Shown piece after piece: positions 21,472 to 29,685 of a stretch of DNA of 64,000 nucleotides. The translations under genes and the position numbers were made by a program. The notes below the pieces were generated by a model that saw nothing but the letters and a program-made list of their open reading frames with translations, was not told the origin of the DNA and ran no database searches. The DNA is from Lentimicrobium saccharophilum. Its GTDB lineage: Bacteria; Bacteroidota; Bacteroidia; Bacteroidales; Lentimicrobiaceae. Each line of letters starts with the position of its first letter. The stretch's first letter is position 1. Where the stretch lies: positions 1 through 64,000 of the forward strand of contig NZ_DF968183.1 of the NCBI RefSeq assembly GCF_001192835.1. The letters are read 5' to 3'.

Positions 21472-23172
21472 CTAATTTACTTTTTTCTTTCCCCATTTGA
21501 TCAGGACCGATTGTACGTCCTTGAATTTAATGGGTTTGGGCAGGTAATCCACCATGCCGGCGTTCAGGTAGCGCTCTTTGTCGCCGGGCATGGCGTTGGC
21601 CGTGATGGCGATGATTTTCGGCCTTTCATGCTCCATATACTTTTCGCAGATCACTTTGGTGGCCTCCATACCGTTCATCACGGGCATCTGGATATCCATC
21701 AGGATAATGTCATATTTCTTGCGCTCCATCATTTCGAGCACCTTACGACCGTTTTCCACCGCATCGATTTTATAACCCATTTTGCTCAGCAGGGTAATGA
21801 CGAGATCCTGGTTGGTAATATTGTCTTCGGCCAGCAGGATGCGCATGGGCAGCTTGGCGGCCAGGTTTTTGTCGATGTTGTGGTCGGCCAGGTTGCTCCG
21901 GCGGTTGCGTGCTTCGGCAATCACGCGCAATACCTCCTCGAAAAGCTCGGCCAGCTTGATCGGTTTCGACAACTGGGCATCAAAGACGTCGGTGGGCAGT
22001 TTATTGATTTTGCCCAGCGAGGTAAGCATGATCATGGGCACATCGCCTTTAAAGGGTAATGCCTTAATAGCCCGTCCAAGCTCAAGTCCGTCCATAGACG
22101 GCATCTGCATGTCAATTACCGCGAGGTCGAAGGGCTCTTCGTCCTCTTCGATGATGGCCAGGGCTTCGTGACCTGATTTTGCGGTATACGGAACCATTCC
22201 CCACGATTCGAACTGCAGGGTGAAAATATGACGGTTGGTTTCGTTGTCATCCACGATCAGCACGCGGCTGTTTTTCAGTTCGGGAATTTGTCCGCGGACA
22301 TACAGTTTGGTTTTGCCGATGCCGGAAGTTCTGAGCCTGATGGTAAAGAAGAACGTTGAGCCTTTGCCCACTTCGCTTTCCACCCAGATGCGTCCGTCCA
22401 TAAGTTCAACCAGGTGTTTGGCGATGGCCAGCCCGAGGCCGGTGCCCCCGTAACGCCGGGTGGTGGTTGAGTCAGCCTGGGTAAATGCATCGAACAGTAT
22501 CCCTAATTTTTCTTTGGGGATACCAATGCCGCTGTCTCTTACCGAGAACTGCAGTTCCTGATAACCTTCTTCTTCCTTTACTTTTTCTATTGAAATAAAT
22601 ACTTCGCCCTCTTCGGTAAATTTGATGGCGTTGTTGATCAGGTTGATCAGTATCTGCCTGAGCCGGGTGATGTCACCAACCAGGAAAGGCGAAACATCGG
22701 GCTGAATCAGATAGAGCAGGTCGATTCCGCGTTCGATGGCTTTCTGGGCGAACAGGTCAAGGGCGTCTTCAATGCAGTTTCTCAGTTCAAACGGCGCTTC
22801 TTCGAGCGTCATTTTCCCTGATTCGATTTTGGAGAAGTCAAGAATGTCATTGATGATGGTCATCAGGTTGTCGGCGCTCACCCTGAGGGTTTCCACAAAA
22901 TTCTTCTGTTCAACGGTCAGGTTGGTGTCGAGCAGCAGGCTGGTCATCCCGATAACCCCGTTCATCGGGGTGCGTATCTCGTGACTCATCATGGCAAGAA
23001 AGTCCGATTTCATCCTGTTTTCGCGTTCGGCATCTTCTTTCGCTTTGATCAGCTCCTGTTCCTGTTTTTTCAGGTATTCGAGATGTTTCAGGGCTTCCAG
23101 GAGTTTTTTGTTCTCGTCACGCAACAACTGAAGCGACATTCCGGATTCGTCCTTCAAGGGATTATTTTCCAT
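21472..23172 (-). CDS. cytoplasmic hybrid histidine kinase with two receiver domains
   Basis: This 566-aa protein begins with a coiled-coil of about 50 residues and has no membrane segment or recognised sensor domain. HisKA follows with predicted phospho-acceptor His64 in [10 protein letters not shown], then HATPase_c ([23 protein letters not shown]), then two receiver domains. Receiver 1 starts at [10 protein letters not shown] with predicted phospho-Asp354 (VIDMQMP); receiver 2 starts at [10 protein letters not shown] with Asp493 (LMDIQMP) and keeps the conserved Lys near LPKPIKF. This is a phosphorelay kinase, perhaps recruited to a partner by its coiled coil. No output domain or separate response regulator is adjacent. 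Confidence 0.93.
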   Translation of the reverse strand: MENNPLKDESGMSLQLLRDENKKLLEALKHLEYLKKQEQELIKAKEDAERENRMKSDFLAMMSHEIRTPMNGVIGMTSLLLDTNLTVEQKNFVETLRVSADNLMTIINDILDFSKIESGKMTLEEAPFELRNCIEDALDLFAQKAIERGIDLLYLIQPDVSPFLVGDITRLRQILINLINNAIKFTEEGEVFISIEKVKEEEGYQELQFSVRDSGIGIPKEKLGILFDAFTQADSTTTRRYGGTGLGLAIAKHLVELMDGRIWVESEVGKGSTFFFTIRLRTSGIGKTKLYVRGQIPELKNSRVLIVDDNETNRHIFTLQFESWGMVPYTAKSGHEALAIIEEDEEPFDLAVIDMQMPSMDGLELGRAIKALPFKGDVPMIMLTSLGKINKLPTDVFDAQLSKPIKLAELFEEVLRVIAEARNRRSNLADHNIDKNLAAKLPMRILLAEDNITNQDLVITLLSKMGYKIDAVENGRKVLEMMERKKYDIILMDIQMPVMNGMEATKVICEKYMEHERPKIIAITANAMPGDKERYLNAGMVDYLPKPIKFKDVQSVLIKWGKKKVN

Positions 23173-23386
23173 GTAGATGTATGATTATATGACATTCATG
23201 AACCCGAAAGCCATGCTTTTGGGCTGCAATGCACTAAAATAGTAACAATTCTTTTCAGAAATCAAAGTTAACACTTCCTTTTCAAAAAAAAAGTTGTGTT
23301 TAACAGTTTATGAACAAATTTGTGAAATGTAACAGGATGCAGGTGTAATATTTCACCCTGAACCCGCGGCAGGTCATTCAATCAGA

Positions 23387-26224
23387 TCAGTTTTCCCCGG
23401 AAGGGTTGAGTTTTTCTCGCAGGAACTGACCGGTATAAGAGTTCTCCTGTCTGGCAAGATCTTCGGGAATGCCTTCAAACAGGATGTTTCCGCCCTCATT
23501 TCCTCCTTCGGGCCCCAGGTCGATGACCCAATCGGCGCATTTGATCACCTCGAGGTTGTGCTCAATGACGATGATGCTGTGCCCTTTGGCGATCAGTGCA
23601 TTGAATGATGCCAGCAACTTGCTGATGTCGTGGAAGTGAAGGCCGGTGGTGGGCTCGTCGAAAATAAACAGGGTTGGCTTGTCGGAGGCTCCTTTCACCA
23701 GGAAACTGGCAAGCTTGATGCGTTGTGCTTCACCGCCGCTGAGGGTGTCGGAAGATTGTCCCATGCGCAGGTAGCCGAGCCCGGTTTCCGCCAAAGGCTT
23801 GAGTTTCGATACAATCCGGCTTTCGACGCTGTTACTCTGGGCGTGTTTCCCGAAAAAATCTATGGCCTGATCGATGGTCAGGTCAAGGATATCGGCGATG
23901 TTCAGGCCCTGGTAGGTTACTTCAAGCACCTCTTCCTTGAACCGTTTTCCCTTGCAGCTTTCGCAGGTAAGGTGAATATCGGCCATAAACTGCATCCCGA
24001 TCTGAACCACCCCTTCGCCTTCGCATTCTTCGCAGCGCCCGCCTTCTATGTTAAAGGAGAAAAACCCGGGTTTGTAAGCCCTGGTCCTGGCCAGCGGCAG
24101 ATCGGCAAACAGGCTTCTGATATCGTCGTATGCCTTGACGTATGTGGCAGGATTTGAGCGGGAAGACCTTCCTATCGGGTTCTGGTCCACCATTTCCACT
24201 TCGCTGATCTTAATGAAGTCACCGCTGATTTTATCGAAACGTCCCGTCCGCTCGCCATAGCCCCCGTACATCTTTTTCAGCGAAGGGTAGAGTACCCGCT
24301 TTACCAGTGAAGTTTTTCCGGATCCGCTCACACCGGTAACGGCTACCAGGATATTAAGCGGAAATTTCACCTCTATTCCCCTGAGGTTGTTTTCCCTCAC
24401 CCCCGACAGGGCGATGTAATCCCTCCATTTCCGGCGGATTTTCGGCACCGGGATGCCCATGCGGTGGGTCAGATACAGGGCGGTAAGGCTTTCCTGTTCG
24501 TTTACCAGCTGCTCATATCTCCCCTCAAACATGATCTGCCCGCCATTTTCCCCCGCCATGGGGCCAATGTCAATCAGATGATCGGCGGCATGCATGATCT
24601 CTTCATCGTGTTCCACCACAATGACCGAATTGCCCAGTTTCCTGAGCTGCTGCAGCACTTTGATCAGGCGGTGGGTGTCGCGGGGATGAAGACCGATCGA
24701 GGGTTCATCCAGGATATACATGGAACCTACCAGACTGCTGCCGAGCGAGGTGGCAAGATTTATCCGCTGCGATTCTCCGCCGGACAATGTGGATGAAAGC
24801 CGGTTCAGGGTCAGGTAACTCAGGCCCACATCGCAAAGGAACCGCAGCCTGTTGGTAATTTCCTGAAGCAGCCGCTTGACCACAGTCCTTTCGAAGTCAC
24901 TCAGTTCAAGTGAGGTGAAAAACTGTAACGCTTCCGAAACCGGCATCAGTACAATTTCGCTGATGCTTTTTCCGCCGACTTTCACATAGTTGGCGTCGCT
25001 CCTGAGCCGGGTTCCTTTACATTCGGGGCATACCGTTTTGCCGCGGTAACGGGACTGAATTACCCGATACTGTATTTTATAGGTTTGCTCTTCAACAAAT
25101 TTAAAGAAGGCGTTGATTCCCCCGAAGTATTTATTGCCGCTCCAGACCAGTTGACGCTGTTCTTCGGTGAGGTCGTACCAGGGCTTGTGTACCGGAAAGT
25201 TGAATCTGTAAGCGTTGTTTACCAGCTCATCTTTCCATTCGCTCAGTTTTTCCCCCCGCCAGCAGGCGATGGCATCCTCGTATACCGAAAGGCTTTTGTT
25301 TGGTATTACCAGGTCTTCGTCAATGCCGATGATACTCCCGAAACCCTCGCAGGATTTGCAGGCACCATAAGGGTTGTTAAAGCTGAACAGGTTGGAGGTA
25401 GGTTCTTCAAAACTGATGCCGTCGGCTTCGAAGCGGTTCGAGAATACCTCCTGTCTGATGGTGTCATCGTTCTCGATTTCGCAGACACATTCACCGTCAC
25501 CTTCATAAAAGGCAGTCTGCACCGAGTCGGCCAGGCGTTGCATCAGGTCTTCATCGTCGGGCCTGATGGTTACCCGGTCAACCACCAGGAAGTAGTTTTT
25601 ATTTTCATCGGCGCCCTGTTTGATTACTTCTTCTATCCGCTCAAAGGTGCCGTTGTATTTAATTCTGCTGAATCCCTGCTGCAGCAGGATGGAGAGCTGA
25701 GTCTGAAGCGAACGGTTGTGCTTGAGCAGCAGGCGGCACATAACTGTGACCCTGGCATTGACGGGCAACGCGATCAGATAATCACAAACATCAGTAACTG
25801 TATCCCGTTTTACAAGTTTTCCGGAGACAGGGGAGTAGGTCTTCCCGATGCGGGCATACAACAGTTTTATATATTCGTATATTTCGGTGGAAGTGCCAAC
25901 GGTCGACCTTGGATTCCTTGTATTCACCTTTTGTTCTATGGCAATGGCAGGAGCAATGCCTTTGATATATTCCACTTCCGGTTTGCTCATCCGGCCCAGA
26001 AACTGCCTCGCGTAAGCGCTGAGGCTCTCCACATACCGGCGCTGCCCCTCAGCATACAAAGTGTCGAAGGCGAGAGACGATTTTCCTGAACCTGACAACC
26101 CGGTAATCACCACAAAGCGATTGCGGGGAATGGCAAGAGATATATTCTTGAGATTGTGTACTTTAGCTCCTTTGATAAGGATATGGGTTTCCGGGGTTTT
26201 GCCCGCCGTATAGTCAGAATTCAT
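23387..26224 (-). CDS. uvrA: excinuclease ABC subunit A (UvrA paralogue)
   Basis: This 945-aa ABC-type ATPase detects DNA damage as a dimer and loads UvrB in nucleotide excision repair. First ATPase: Walker [11 protein letters not shown] (about 40-49) and signature LSGGESQRI. Second ATPase: Walker [11 protein letters not shown], signature [12 protein letters not shown], Walker [12 protein letters not shown]. The C-terminal zinc finger is intact (CEECEGEG...CESCKGKR). In the first half the usual FACPxCG pair is absent: [15 protein letters not shown] runs straight to [17 protein letters not shown], so that zinc module has lost two Cys. This suggests a Bacteroidota UvrA subtype alongside a possible canonical copy elsewhere. 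It is divergent from the ECF sigma gene. Confidence 0.93.
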   Translation of the reverse strand: MNSDYTAGKTPETHILIKGAKVHNLKNISLAIPRNRFVVITGLSGSGKSSLAFDTLYAEGQRRYVESLSAYARQFLGRMSKPEVEYIKGIAPAIAIEQKVNTRNPRSTVGTSTEIYEYIKLLYARIGKTYSPVSGKLVKRDTVTDVCDYLIALPVNARVTVMCRLLLKHNRSLQTQLSILLQQGFSRIKYNGTFERIEEVIKQGADENKNYFLVVDRVTIRPDDEDLMQRLADSVQTAFYEGDGECVCEIENDDTIRQEVFSNRFEADGISFEEPTSNLFSFNNPYGACKSCEGFGSIIGIDEDLVIPNKSLSVYEDAIACWRGEKLSEWKDELVNNAYRFNFPVHKPWYDLTEEQRQLVWSGNKYFGGINAFFKFVEEQTYKIQYRVIQSRYRGKTVCPECKGTRLRSDANYVKVGGKSISEIVLMPVSEALQFFTSLELSDFERTVVKRLLQEITNRLRFLCDVGLSYLTLNRLSSTLSGGESQRINLATSLGSSLVGSMYILDEPSIGLHPRDTHRLIKVLQQLRKLGNSVIVVEHDEEIMHAADHLIDIGPMAGENGGQIMFEGRYEQLVNEQESLTALYLTHRMGIPVPKIRRKWRDYIALSGVRENNLRGIEVKFPLNILVAVTGVSGSGKTSLVKRVLYPSLKKMYGGYGERTGRFDKISGDFIKISEVEMVDQNPIGRSSRSNPATYVKAYDDIRSLFADLPLARTRAYKPGFFSFNIEGGRCEECEGEGVVQIGMQFMADIHLTCESCKGKRFKEEVLEVTYQGLNIADILDLTIDQAIDFFGKHAQSNSVESRIVSKLKPLAETGLGYLRMGQSSDTLSGGEAQRIKLASFLVKGASDKPTLFIFDEPTTGLHFHDISKLLASFNALIAKGHSIIVIEHNLEVIKCADWVIDLGPEGGNEGGNILFEGIPEDLARQENSYTGQFLREKLNPSGEN

Positions 26225-26247
26225 GTTTCCGTAAGCACTTCAGGCAA

Positions 26248-26255
26248 CAAAATTA
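26248..26255 (-). promoter_or_regulatory. -7 element for uvrA
   Basis: TAATTTTG on the minus strand matches TAnnTTTG and would give a leader of about 17 nt. The -33 element is weak. No LexA-like palindrome is obvious to me in the divergent interval. Confidence 0.45.
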
Positions 26256-26274
26256 GAGAAAATTTAGGCAGACA

Positions 26275-26307
26275 CTTGATTTTGTGAATTCATTTGCCGT
26301 ATATTTG
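26275..26307 (+). promoter_or_regulatory. promoter of the second ECF sigma gene
   Basis: CTTG (26275-26278), 21 bases, then TATATTTG (26300-26307), a perfect TAnnTTTG. The predicted start near 26314 excludes the upstream in-frame ATG at 26284 and leaves a leader of about 108 nt before the ATG at 26422. Confidence 0.7.
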
Positions 26308-26410
26308 TGGCTCAAAGGGGTGATTTTCTTATTCCCTGACTGTTCAGATTATTCATTTAACCATAGGAGGCACTTATCGGATAAACATCTACGCTTTCAC
26401 TTACTAACAG

Positions 26411-26417
26411 AAGGAGG
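26411..26417 (+). promoter_or_regulatory. unusually strong Shine-Dalgarno site
   Basis: AAGGAGG lies 4 bases before the ATG at 26422. Strong Shine-Dalgarno sites are rare in this window and in Bacteroidota generally. It supports 26422 as the true start. A second AGGAGG (26366-26371) occurs earlier in the leader. Confidence 0.6.
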
Positions 26418-26421
26418 CGTT

Positions 26422-27009
26422 ATGTATGCCCAGTCAATTAGCGATCAGGAGCTGATTAACAGGTATTTGTCCGGTAATGAATCTTGCCTTGAACAGTTGA
26501 TTTACCGTCACAAAAACAAGGTTTTTTCTTACATCATCATGGTTGTGAAGGATAAACAACATGCTGATGATATTTTTCAGGATACCTTCATCAAGGTAAT
26601 TCACACACTGAAATCCGGTACTTATAAAGAAGAGGGTAAATTTATCCAATGGGTGATGCGCATCGCGCATAACCTGGTAATTGACCATTTCAGGAAATCG
26701 AGGAGAATCCCCGTTGTTGACAGCCAGAGTGAGGAATTCAGCATTATTGATAACCTCAGAATCTATGATGATTCAGTGGAGGACAGGATGATTACAGAGC
26801 AGATTCACCAGGATGTTAGGGCGTTGATTGATTTTTTACCTGCCGAGCAACGCGATGTGCTGATGATGCGCCATTATGCTGATATGAGTTTCAAGGAAAT
26901 TGCCGAACAGACCAATGTAAGCATCAATACGGCCCTGGGCCGCATGCGCTATGCCCTGATAAACCTCAGGAAAATGATTGAAAAGAAAGAAATTTCGTTG
27001 TCTGCATAA
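26422..27009 (+). CDS. ECF-type RNA polymerase sigma factor
   Basis: This 195-aa sigma-70-family protein has region 2 (about 12-85) with HADDIFQDTFIKVIHTL and WVMRIAHNLVIDHFRKSRR, and region 4 (about 130-185) with LPAEQRDVLMMRHYADMSFKEIA and recognition helix SINTALGRMRYAL. No anti-sigma gene is adjacent. The start at 26422 is preferred to 26284 because of the promoter position, the Shine-Dalgarno site and the family's usual N-terminus. A leader of about 108 nt suggests room for post-transcriptional control. The regulon is unknown. Confidence 0.92.
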   Translation: MYAQSISDQELINRYLSGNESCLEQLIYRHKNKVFSYIIMVVKDKQHADDIFQDTFIKVIHTLKSGTYKEEGKFIQWVMRIAHNLVIDHFRKSRRIPVVDSQSEEFSIIDNLRIYDDSVEDRMITEQIHQDVRALIDFLPAEQRDVLMMRHYADMSFKEIAEQTNVSINTALGRMRYALINLRKMIEKKEISLSA

Positions 27010-27033
27010 TTTTTTCTTGTTTTCATGTTTGAG

Positions 27034-27062
27034 ACAGGAGGCGTAATTGCCTCCTGTTTTTT
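27034..27062 (+). terminator. rho-independent terminator
   Basis: ACAGGAGGC (27034-27042) and GCCTCCTGT (27049-27057) form a perfect 9-bp stem with a GTAATT loop, followed by a T run. It ends the sigma gene 24 bases after its stop. Confidence 0.9.
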
Positions 27063-27203
27063 ATTTGGGAATCATTCCGCTGATTTTACCGTGATTTCAG
27101 CAACGCATTACTTATTTGGATGAAAAAAAATCATTTCAGATAATAATCGGTTCGCCTGTCCGTTACTTTATTGAAACCATAAAAAACCGAACAATCATCG
27201 CCT

Positions 27204-27407
27204 ATGGCCAAAAACTTTACTCTTCATCATTCTTTTCAGGTTCCTTTTATGCAGCCGGCAGGGCATAACCTTAGAAGCATCAGGACAAGCCCGGTCAATG
27301 CATCGCCGAGCGAGTCGGTTATCCGGAACCTTTTAAATTACTCTAAAGCGCTAGCCGTAATTCCGGAAAGGATCTCGGGTAATTACAGCCTTTTTCTGCT
27401 GAATTAG
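27204..27407 (+). CDS. small protein of unknown function
   Basis: This predicted 67-aa protein has no signal peptide or membrane segment. Its composition is protein-like (Ser, Asn, Leu and Arg spread evenly, with a predicted C-terminal helix around VIRNLLNYSKALAVIP). It lies between two terminators, so it would have its own transcript, and the second terminator begins 20 bases after its stop. I do not recognise a family with certainty. The position behind an ECF sigma gene and the terminator directly after it argue that it is real; codon conservation in relatives would settle this. Confidence 0.55.
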   Translation: MAKNFTLHHSFQVPFMQPAGHNLRSIRTSPVNASPSESVIRNLLNYSKALAVIPERISGNYSLFLLN

Positions 27408-27427
27408 CCTGAACCTGGAAAAAGCTC

Positions 27428-27465
27428 AAAAGGCTGCCTTGCTTAACGCACTGCAGCCTTTTTTT
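27428..27465 (+). terminator. rho-independent terminator
   Basis: AAAAGGCTGC (27428-27437) pairs perfectly with GCAGCCTTTT (27453-27462) around a 15-nt loop and is followed by further T residues. Confidence 0.85.
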
Positions 27466-27474
27466 GAAGGTTTT

Positions 27475-28680
27475 TCAGTTTTGTGTGATTGTCCTCGCGA
27501 TCTTATCGCGCATCTCAAGGAATACCGGTCTTAAAGGACTGTTCCCATCGGTGCCGTAATTCACGATGAGCGCCATGGTGGTCTGATATTCCGGAAAGTA
27601 GTAAAGATCGGCGCTGTAACCGAGCTCCCTTCCGCGATGGCCCCAGGCATAATCCCTTTCAGGATTGCCTGTATCAATAAAGTCCTTAAAGCAGGCAACG
27701 CCAATCTGTTTGCGCGCTTCTACATCGGGATGGAAGGTCAGCATTTCATCCAGTGAAGGCTGGGAAAGTAAGGTTTTGCTTTCAAACAAGGCATCGGCAA
27801 ACAGGTACATGTCCCAAACCGTTGAATACACGCCTGTAAAGCCATTGCCGCTGCCGGTATTCCAGTGGGAGATGTTTTCGATCCGGCCGTTGTTGTAAAG
27901 GTCATAATATCCCTGGGCAATACCCGTTTCCGGAAGGGGATCATGCCAGTAGTAACGGGTGTCGTTCATCTGCAGCCTGTCGATAACTTCATCGCGAAGG
28001 ACAACCGCATGCGGAACCCCGGTGGCCGATTCAACTACCATGCTGAGCAGCAGGTAATTTGTGTTTGAATAGCCGACGGTGTCTGCCGGTCTGAAGGAGA
28101 ACATGGCATCTTTGTTGTAAACGTACTCCAGCAATTCCGCGGCAGTCCATTTACGGGCAGGATCATTCAGTATCTGAAGGTAAAATCCCTCGTCATCAAT
28201 TACATCATAAAATCCCGTCGTATGATTCATCAGGTTCCGGATGGTAATTGGCGCATTCCCATTGCCGATTTTTTTGAGTGTTTTTTCCGGAATGTATTTA
28301 CTCACAGGATCATTGAGCGAGAGGATGCCCTTTTCCTGAAGCCGCAGCACGGCCGTTCCTAACATCATCTTGGTTATACTGGCAATTTTTGCAATATGAC
28401 AGGGCTGCATGGGGATATTGCCGGCAATATCAGCCATGCCGGTGGAACCGACAAAAAAACCCGTACTGTCCTTCACCAGCAGCGAGATGCCTGGAAGTCC
28501 GCGCCTGACATAATCATCAAGGATTTTCCTATAGGCAATGCTTTTCGTATTTGACTGAAATAACGGATTTTCCTCAACCGGACAATTCAGGACGACAGGC
28601 TTTTTTATTTCATCGCTGCTGCAGCCTGTCAGCAAAAGGCTTGTCAGGGCAAGTATAATGACGGTCAGGACTTTGGACAT
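27475..28680 (-). CDS. serine beta-lactamase-like hydrolase, lipoprotein
   Basis: This 401-aa class C beta-lactamase / PBP4*-family protein has a lipobox LLLTGC near residue 20, so it should be membrane-anchored on the periplasmic side. The catalytic SxxK is in IASITKMML (about residue 100), the YxN motif in GYSNTNYLL (about 202), and a HxG variant in WGHRGRELGYS (about 350) replaces KTG. Members act as esterases, peptidases or D-Ala-D-Ala hydrolases; beta-lactam resistance should not be assumed. It overlaps the upstream outer-membrane protein gene by 16 bases, so the two form an operon. Confidence 0.88.
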   Translation of the reverse strand: MSKVLTVIILALTSLLLTGCSSDEIKKPVVLNCPVEENPLFQSNTKSIAYRKILDDYVRRGLPGISLLVKDSTGFFVGSTGMADIAGNIPMQPCHIAKIASITKMMLGTAVLRLQEKGILSLNDPVSKYIPEKTLKKIGNGNAPITIRNLMNHTTGFYDVIDDEGFYLQILNDPARKWTAAELLEYVYNKDAMFSFRPADTVGYSNTNYLLLSMVVESATGVPHAVVLRDEVIDRLQMNDTRYYWHDPLPETGIAQGYYDLYNNGRIENISHWNTGSGNGFTGVYSTVWDMYLFADALFESKTLLSQPSLDEMLTFHPDVEARKQIGVACFKDFIDTGNPERDYAWGHRGRELGYSADLYYFPEYQTTMALIVNYGTDGNSPLRPVFLEMRDKIARTITQN

Positions 28681-29375
28681 TCAAGTTGTTTTGGGGCAGG
28701 CTTGCTGTGGCTGCCGGGGTTTTTGAAAAGGGTAAACTGTATTCCCGCCGATAGGATGCCGTTGGGTAAAAGCGGGACATAGTTACTGATAAATGGCATC
28801 TGCAGCCTGAAGTCGTAGTTGATAAATATCCGCCGTGTATTGTAATGGTATCCTGCGTCATACCCGATGCCAATGCCTGCTCCACCCACAATCTGAGCCT
28901 TTGAAGGCAGTTTCTGACTTTTCCAGCTGCCGTCTGACAGCTTTAAAAACTGCTCAGTAAGCAGAAAGGCATGCATGTATCCCGCATGTAAGGAGACTTC
29001 GGCTGAAAATTTACCCAGATATCTCCTGTAACCGGCCTGCGTGGTGATCAGCACGGCATGGTTGACATACCGGTGATAATAATAGGAAAGGCCGATGTTC
29101 TGGAACCACTTCCCGGTATAGACCTGACGCCCGCCAAGCGCATGGGTGTTGACATTTCTGAACATCGGATTTTTGATCGTTTCGCGCCATCCGAATTCAT
29201 AACTTGCTGAAAACCCGGGATGTATCGGCTGATTGAATATTGCAGTAAGCGATTTGGGCGGGTAAAGGGTTGCATTATTTAGCAGGCTGATGGAGAATGG
29301 TTTTGATTTCCATGATTGGGCTGCCGTAATCAATGGAATCAGGCATGCAGCAAGTATCAGTATTTTATTTCTCAT
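28665..29375 (-). CDS. outer-membrane beta-barrel-like protein of unknown function
   Basis: This 236-aa protein starts with a signal peptide (MRNKILILAACLIPLITAA, cleavage near Q20). The rest has alternating aromatic and hydrophobic strands with many Tyr and Gly residues (GFSASYEFGWRETI, NIGLSYYYHRYVNH, AGGAGIGIGYDAGYHY), consistent with an eight-strand barrel. The ATG at 29375 is chosen over one at 29435 because it begins the signal peptide. It is cotranscribed with the serine hydrolase, which it overlaps by 16 bases. No specific family is recognised. Confidence 0.72.
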   Translation of the reverse strand: MRNKILILAACLIPLITAAQSWKSKPFSISLLNNATLYPPKSLTAIFNQPIHPGFSASYEFGWRETIKNPMFRNVNTHALGGRQVYTGKWFQNIGLSYYYHRYVNHAVLITTQAGYRRYLGKFSAEVSLHAGYMHAFLLTEQFLKLSDGSWKSQKLPSKAQIVGGAGIGIGYDAGYHYNTRRIFINYDFRLQMPFISNYVPLLPNGILSAGIQFTLFKNPGSHSKPAPKQLECPKS

Positions 29376-29685
29376 CAACAGCGTATGGGTTGCCTGGCGC
29401 CTGGATGCCGGCAAATTGTTCAGCAAAGATAACAACTGTATCGTTCATGTCAAATGATCGGAGGCGTCGCCGCTGATTCAGGATTTTCATCCTTGAATTG
29501 AAACCGGACAGCATTAAGGAAGCTATACCACAGAAGTGATGGTTCCGGCATACGGAATCCGGCAGGAGCATGGGTGCACTAAAAAATTCTGACGTGAACC
29601 AATTATCCGGCAGGACATCCTTAAGATGTCAGCAGTTACTGTTAATAGCAGGTATGATTGTCTGAAGCGCCTTGTTGTCAGCAAG
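29376..29685. other. gene-free interval
   Basis: I see no gene, terminator or repeat that I can support in these 310 bases between the barrel-protein start and the next gene's stop. Confidence 0.4.

Noticed and set aside
25085-26089. A 334-codon open frame antisense to uvrA, and others at 23630 and 24464
   Set aside because: These are shadows of uvrA, whose own frame is complete and conserved.
27475-28680. A beta-lactam resistance gene
   Set aside because: The protein is in the broad serine beta-lactamase-like family, has HRG in place of KTG, and sits in an operon with a barrel protein; resistance cannot be inferred.
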